Shown one piece after another: positions 35,877-39,783 of a stretch of 39,783 nt of DNA (positions are counted from its first letter, which is position 1; every line of letters begins with the position of its first letter). Source of the stretch: Pseudofulvimonas gallinarii (GTDB taxonomy: Bacteria > Pseudomonadota > Gammaproteobacteria > Xanthomonadales > UBA2363); the NCBI RefSeq assembly GCF_004343305.1, contig NZ_SMAF01000027.1:1-39783 (forward strand), in the 5' to 3' direction. The notes under the pieces were generated by a model. That model saw nothing but the letters and a program-made list of their open reading frames with translations. It ran no database searches and was not told where the DNA came from. The position numbers were made by a program, and so were the translations under genes.

Positions 35877-37577
35877 ATGCCCAATACCCGCGTCCTGCTA
35901 TTCGTCGCCTGGCTGTTCGTCGCCTACCTGCTCTGGCAGGCCTGGGGCGATTTCAACCAGCCGGCCACCGCCAGCGCGTCCGCGCTCACTACCGGCGCCG
36001 TCGACGGCACGCCGGCCGCCCCCGGCGCAACGCCGGAAGCAGGCAGCGCCGAAGGCGTTCCGGCCGCTCCGACCGTCGCCGGGGAAGTGCCGGGCGTCGC
36101 CGCCACCACCTCGGCGGCGGTGGTGCCGGCCGGTCGCCGCGTCACGGTGGAAACCGACGTCCTGCGCCTGGTCATCGACAGCCGCGGTGGCACCATCGTC
36201 TCCGCCGAGCTGCTGGACTACCCGGTGACGCTGAAATCCGAGCAGCCGGTCGAGCTGCTGAGCGACGACCCGGCCCGCCTCTTCCACGCCCGCAGCGGCC
36301 TGGTCAGCAGCGGCGGCGTGGCGCCGGACCACACCGCCCTCTACCAGGTCGAGCAGGACCGCTACGTCCTCGCCGGCGACAGCGTCGAAGTGCCGCTCAC
36401 CTGGACCGACCCCAGCGGCGTCAGCGTACGCAAGACCATCACCCTGCGTCGCGGCGACTACACGGTCGAAGTGCGCCACCAGCTGCGCAACGACAGTGGC
36501 GCGCCCTGGGTCGGCACCGTCTATCGCCAGCTGCAGCGCGTGCCGCTGCGCACCCGCGCCGGCTTTTCCTTCACCGACGCCACTGCCATCACCTTCCATG
36601 GCCCGGCCTGGTACAGCCCGGAAGAGCGCTACGAAAAGCAGCAGTTCGACGACGTCGCCAGTGCGCCGCTGCGCCGCGACATCACCGGCGGCTGGGCCGG
36701 CATGCTCCAGCATTATTTCCTTGCCGCCTGGATTCCCCAGGCCGGGCAGGCCAACCGCTACGAAACCTCGCAGGTGGCGAACAGCCAGCCGACGCGCTTC
36801 ACCATCGGCCAGGTCGGCACCACCGCGACCACGGTCGCGCCGGGCGAGGAGTGGAGCGACACCTCGCGCCTGTGGGTCGGTCCAAAGCTGCAGAACGTGC
36901 TGCCGGACGTCGCCCCGGGCCTGGAGCTGACCGTCGACTACGGCATCTTCACCTTCCTGGCCAAGCCGCTGTTCTGGGCCCTGGACAAGTTCCACAGCCT
37001 GGTCGGCAACTGGGGCCTGGCCATCATCCTCGTCACCCTGTTGATCAAGGCGGTGTTCTTCAAGCTGTCCGAAGCGCAGTACCGCTCGATGGCGAAGATG
37101 CGCAAGCTGCAGCCGCGCATGGCGCAGCTGAAGGAACGGTACGGCGACGACCGCCAGAAGATGAACCTGGCGATGATGGACCTGTACAAGAAGGAAAAGA
37201 TTAACCCGCTCGGTGGCTGCCTGCCGATCCTGGTCCAGATCCCGGTCTTCATCGCGCTGTACTGGGTGCTGCTGGAATCCGTCGAACTGCGCCACGCGCC
37301 GTTCTTCGGCTGGATCCAGGATCTTTCCGCCCGCGATCCGTACTACATCCTGCCGGTGCTCAACGGCGCGGTGATGTGGCTGACGCAGAAGCTGTCGCCG
37401 AGCCCGGGCATGGATCCGATCCAGCGTCGCATCTTCCAGTTCATGCCGATCATGTTCTCGGTGATGTTCGCCTTCTTCCCGGCCGGCCTGGTGCTCTACT
37501 GGACCACCAACGGCGCCCTCGGCCTGCTGCAGCAATGGTTCATCACCAAGCGCATCGAGGCCGGCGAGAAGGCCTGA
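35877..37577 (+). CDS. yidC: Membrane protein insertase YidC/OxaI
   Basis: This 566-residue inner-membrane protein inserts and folds membrane proteins alone or with SecYEG. The N-terminal helix ([20 protein letters not shown]) is followed by a linker rich in Ala, Pro and Gly (about 25-90), a large periplasmic beta domain (about 90-345) and the conserved insertase core of five helices. Conserved core stretches are [40 protein letters not shown] and [19 protein letters not shown]. The hydrophilic-groove Arg is in the segment [16 protein letters not shown]. The C-terminal tail is short. It is the third gene of the rpmH cluster. Confidence 0.97.
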   Translation: MPNTRVLLFVAWLFVAYLLWQAWGDFNQPATASASALTTGAVDGTPAAPGATPEAGSAEGVPAAPTVAGEVPGVAATTSAAVVPAGRRVTVETDVLRLVIDSRGGTIVSAELLDYPVTLKSEQPVELLSDDPARLFHARSGLVSSGGVAPDHTALYQVEQDRYVLAGDSVEVPLTWTDPSGVSVRKTITLRRGDYTVEVRHQLRNDSGAPWVGTVYRQLQRVPLRTRAGFSFTDATAITFHGPAWYSPEERYEKQQFDDVASAPLRRDITGGWAGMLQHYFLAAWIPQAGQANRYETSQVANSQPTRFTIGQVGTTATTVAPGEEWSDTSRLWVGPKLQNVLPDVAPGLELTVDYGIFTFLAKPLFWALDKFHSLVGNWGLAIILVTLLIKAVFFKLSEAQYRSMAKMRKLQPRMAQLKERYGDDRQKMNLAMMDLYKKEKINPLGGCLPILVQIPVFIALYWVLLESVELRHAPFFGWIQDLSARDPYYILPVLNGAVMWLTQKLSPSPGMDPIQRRIFQFMPIMFSVMFAFFPAGLVLYWTTNGALGLLQQWFITKRIEAGEKA

Positions 37578-37602
37578 CCGGCCCGCGCGGGAACCCGTGG
37601 CG

Positions 37603-38970
37603 ATGACGGCGCGCGACACCATCGCCGCCATCGCCACGCCGGCCGGACGGGGCGGCATCGGCATCGTCCGGCTCTCCGGCCCCGCGGCGCCGGACATCGC
37701 CCGGCGCCTGACCGGCATCCAGCCCCGGCCGCGCCACGCCCACTACGTACGCTTCCGCGACGCCGACGGCGCCACGCTGGACAGCGGTCTGCTGCTCTAC
37801 TTCCCGGCGCCGCATTCGTTCACCGGCGAGGACGTGGTCGAACTGCAGGGCCACGGCAACCCGGTCCTCCTCGACCTGCTGCTGCAACGACTCCACGCGC
37901 TGGGTGCGCGACCGGCGCGTCCGGGTGAATTCTCCGAACGCGCCTTTCTTGAAGGTCGGCTCGACCTCGCGCAGGCGGAAGCCGTCGCCGACCTGATCGC
38001 CGCCGGCAGTGCCGCCGCGGCGCGTGCCGCGCAGCGCTCGCTGGAAGGCGAGTTCTCGCAACGCGTCGGCCGGCTCCTGCAGGCACTGGTCGAAGCGCGA
38101 CTGCATGTCGAAGCGGCGATCGACTTTCCCGAAGAGGAAATCGACTTCCTGGCCGACGGCCAGATCGCCGCGCGCATCGGCGCCGTCATCGACGCCCATG
38201 CGCAGCTGCTGGAAGCGGCCGAGCGCGGCCAGCGCCTGCGCGACGGCCTGGTCGTCGCCATCGTCGGCCGCCCGAACGCCGGCAAGTCCAGCCTGCTCAA
38301 TGCGCTGGCCGGCAGCGAACGCGCCATCGTCACCGACATCGCCGGGACAACGCGGGACGTGCTGCGCGAGGACGTGCGCGTCGGTGGTGCCACGTTGACG
38401 CTGGTCGATACCGCCGGGCTGCGCGAAACCGACGACACCGTCGAAGCCGAAGGCGTGCGCCGCGCCCGCGCCGAGCTTGCCCGCGCCGACCACGTCGTGG
38501 TCGTCGTCGATGCGCGTCATCCCGAAGATCTCGCCGCGCTGCGCGAGGAGTGTCCCGCCGGCGTACCGCTGACGGTGCTCCTCAACAAGATCGACCTGCC
38601 CGGCGCCCGCGCTCCCGCCGCCGCCGGATCGCGCGCTGCGGACGCCGGCGCGGCCGGCGCCACCGTGCTGCGGGTGTCGCTGCGGACCGGCGAAAACATC
38701 GACGCGCTGCGCGCCCACCTGGCCGGGCTGGCGGGCGCCGCCGACAGCGTCGAGAACACCTTCAGCGCCCGCGCCCGCCACGTCGACGCGCTGCGCCGGA
38801 CCGGCGGGCACCTGCACCTGGCACTGGCGCGGCTGGACATCGACCGGGCCGGCGAGCTCGCCGCCGAGGAACTTCGCCTGGCGCAGCAGGCGCTGTCCGA
38901 GATCACCGGCGCCTACTCGCCCGACGACCTGCTCGGCGCCATCTTCTCCAGCTTCTGCATCGGGAAGTGA
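37603..38970 (+). CDS. mnmE: tRNA modification GTPase MnmE
   Basis: This protein of 455 residues (457 if the GTG at 37597 is used) acts with MnmG to modify uridine 34 of certain tRNAs. The N-terminal tetrahydrofolate-binding domain has [20 protein letters not shown]. The inserted G domain has [29 protein letters not shown] and NKID. The helical domain ends in the catalytic FCIGK motif at the very C-terminus. The last 18 bases, TTCTGCATCGGGAAGTGA, match 15 of 18 positions of the site where SGI1-type genomic islands insert (from memory TTCTGTATTGGGAAGTAA). An integrase gene begins 185 bases downstream. Confidence 0.97.
   Translation: MTARDTIAAIATPAGRGGIGIVRLSGPAAPDIARRLTGIQPRPRHAHYVRFRDADGATLDSGLLLYFPAPHSFTGEDVVELQGHGNPVLLDLLLQRLHALGARPARPGEFSERAFLEGRLDLAQAEAVADLIAAGSAAAARAAQRSLEGEFSQRVGRLLQALVEARLHVEAAIDFPEEEIDFLADGQIAARIGAVIDAHAQLLEAAERGQRLRDGLVVAIVGRPNAGKSSLLNALAGSERAIVTDIAGTTRDVLREDVRVGGATLTLVDTAGLRETDDTVEAEGVRRARAELARADHVVVVVDARHPEDLAALREECPAGVPLTVLLNKIDLPGARAPAAAGSRAADAGAAGATVLRVSLRTGENIDALRAHLAGLAGAADSVENTFSARARHVDALRRTGGHLHLALARLDIDRAGELAAEELRLAQQALSEITGAYSPDDLLGAIFSSFCIGK
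38953..38970 (+). other. Candidate island attachment site (attL) at the mnmE 3' end
   Basis: The 18 bases TTCTGCATCGGGAAGTGA form the end of mnmE. They correspond to the recombination site of SGI1 and related islands at the thdF/mnmE 3' end in enterobacteria. A tyrosine integrase begins 185 bases away pointing outward, the arrangement expected of a left island end. The matching right end would lie beyond the window and cannot be seen. Confidence 0.6.
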
Positions 38971-39082
38971 GGTCGGGTCCAAGGACATCCACTGACGTCT
39001 GATGGTGTGGCCTTAATCCGCGTAAACAAAGGAAATTTCGTCTTCTGAGTGATTTGGTGATACAGTCAAAGCCACTCGCTTT

Positions 39083-39143
39083 TATGTCCAAGTTTGGTTC
39101 CAAGTAGCTGGATTCTTGTCTTTCATCCTTCTACTTGGACATA
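39083..39143. repeat. Inverted and direct TCCAAGT repeats before the integrase
   Basis: TATGTCCAAGT (39083-39093) and ACTTGGACATA (39133-39143) are an exact 11-bp inverted repeat. Between them TTCCAAGTAG (39098-39107) repeats the core, and its inverse CTACTTGG (39131-39138) overlaps the right arm. A further TCCAAG occurs at 38978-38983 after mnmE. Such clusters of short repeats close to att sites are typical of integrase arm-binding or of autoregulatory operators. They lie 12 bases before the integrase start codon. Confidence 0.6.
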
Positions 39144-39154
39144 CGGAGGATGAG

Positions 39155-39783
39155 ATGGCACTGACCGACACCGCGCTCAAGGCACTCAAGCCCAGGGACA
39201 AGACCTATACGGTCACCGACGACCGGGGGCTGTATGTGGAGGTCTTCCCGACCGGAGGCGTCGTCTGGCGCTACCGCTACCGGCTGAATGGCAAGTACGA
39301 GAAGCTGACGCTCGGCAAGTACCCCGCGCTGACGCTGAAGAACGCTCGCCTGAAGCGGGACGAGGCGGCCCAGCAGGTGGCGATGGGCGAATCGCCGGCA
39401 AAGAAGAAGCAGCAAGCGAAGGTGGCCGGCGCAGCAGACGCCACCGTGGCCGACTTCGCCGAACGCTTCTTCAAGGACATCCAAGCACGCGACCGCAAGG
39501 ACGTGACCATGCCCCGCCGCTACCTGGAGAAGGACATCCTGCCGCACATCGGCAGCAAGCCGGTCCGGGACATCACCGCCGAGGACGTGCGCGGCGTCAT
39601 CTGGCGCAAGAAGGAACAAGGCTTCGACGCCGCCGCCGGCCAGGTGCGCGGGCTGCTCAAGCGCATGTTCGACTACGCGCTGACCTGCGGCCTGATCCAG
39701 TCCCACCCGCGCAGCGCCCTGCCGAGTCGGCACGTCTAGCGCTCCGCCGCCCTCGACCGGGCGCTGACGCCGGATGAAATCCG
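39155..39783 (+). pseudogene. int: Tyrosine-recombinase integrase with premature amber stop (partial)
   Basis: The open part (39155-39739) encodes 194 residues: an N-terminal DUF4102-type domain (about 1-90, GLYVEVFPTGGVVWRYRYRL) and a core-binding domain (about 105-190, AERFFKDIQARDRKDV and RGLLKRMFDYALTCGLIQ), then ends at TAG (39737-39739) before the catalytic domain. The same frame goes on after the stop with RSAALDRALTPDEI, which is the expected continuation of such integrases, to the window edge. So this is a nonsense change rather than a true end. A GGAGGA site precedes the ATG. It is the leftmost gene of an island inserted at mnmE. Confidence 0.85.

Noticed and set aside
35898-37718. 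A 606-codon open frame antisense to yidC and the start of mnmE
   Set aside because: It has no recognisable domain and is a by-product of high third-position GC in yidC; the plus strand holds clear YidC and MnmE proteins.

Overview
The window is high-GC DNA from a gammaproteobacterium, most likely of the order Xanthomonadales (Lysobacterales), and it covers the chromosomal replication origin. This rests on gene order and protein character: dnaA-dnaN-recF-gyrB on one side, rpmH-rnpA-yidC-mnmE on the other, and a tonB-exbB-exbD-exbD block ending at pdxJ, an order I know from Xanthomonas and Xylella. The PdxJ is of the NxNK/NIEGNP subclass found in that group. The species cannot be named from the sequence.

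Layout. (1) 1-2.9 kb: a reactive-sulfur module. A BigR/SqrR-type ArsR repressor is divergent from an ETHE1-like metallo-hydrolase and two half-size YeeE/YedE permeases; a small DUF442 phosphatase-like gene follows the repressor. The extreme left edge may be the start of a transposase. (2) 3.2-6.3 kb: tRNA-Arg(CCG), a TfoX C-domain protein coupled to free-methionine-(R)-sulfoxide reductase, a TMEM175-like membrane protein coupled to bioD, and a small lineage protein. (3) 6.3-12.7 kb: a large AsmA-like membrane protein, a WYL regulator with a perfect palindrome at its promoter, a small membrane protein, a rhomboid protease, an SRPBCC protein, an exported protein and an Lrp regulator. (4) 12.8-20.8 kb: phhA, a hotdog thioesterase, fbp, a GlsB/YeaQ protein, a secreted repeat protein, an ECF sigma/membrane partner/PDZ operon and pdxJ. 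(5) 20.9-26.2 kb: the TonB energy-transduction cluster with three ExbD paralogues, a periplasmic TPR protein and an M48 lipoprotein protease. (6) 26.3-28.8 kb: an ATP-grasp glutamate-ligase-like enzyme with its inactive-transglutaminase/7TM partner. (7) 28.9-35.1 kb: gyrB, recF, dnaN, dnaA. (8) 35.3-39.0 kb: rpmH, rnpA, yidC, mnmE. (9) 39.0-39.8 kb: a tyrosine integrase with an in-frame amber stop, directly behind mnmE.

Genes left of the origin run leftward and those right of it run rightward, as expected for diverging replication forks. The dnaA-dnaN gap holds the only convincing DnaA box and an AT-rich stretch and is the best oriC candidate. Two near-identical ParB sites (parS) lie inside recF, so replication initiation, sliding-clamp synthesis, gyrase and chromosome segregation signals sit within about 4 kb.

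The most interesting observations are the two parS sites inside recF, one of them next to an extended -10 promoter for gyrB; the integrase at the mnmE 3' end, where the last 18 bases closely resemble the attachment site used by SGI1-type islands; the third ExbD, which lacks 3 residues of its membrane helix and 4 of the following linker; the palindromic operator candidates of the WYL and BigR regulators; and an exported protein whose signal peptide appears to lack a normal start codon.
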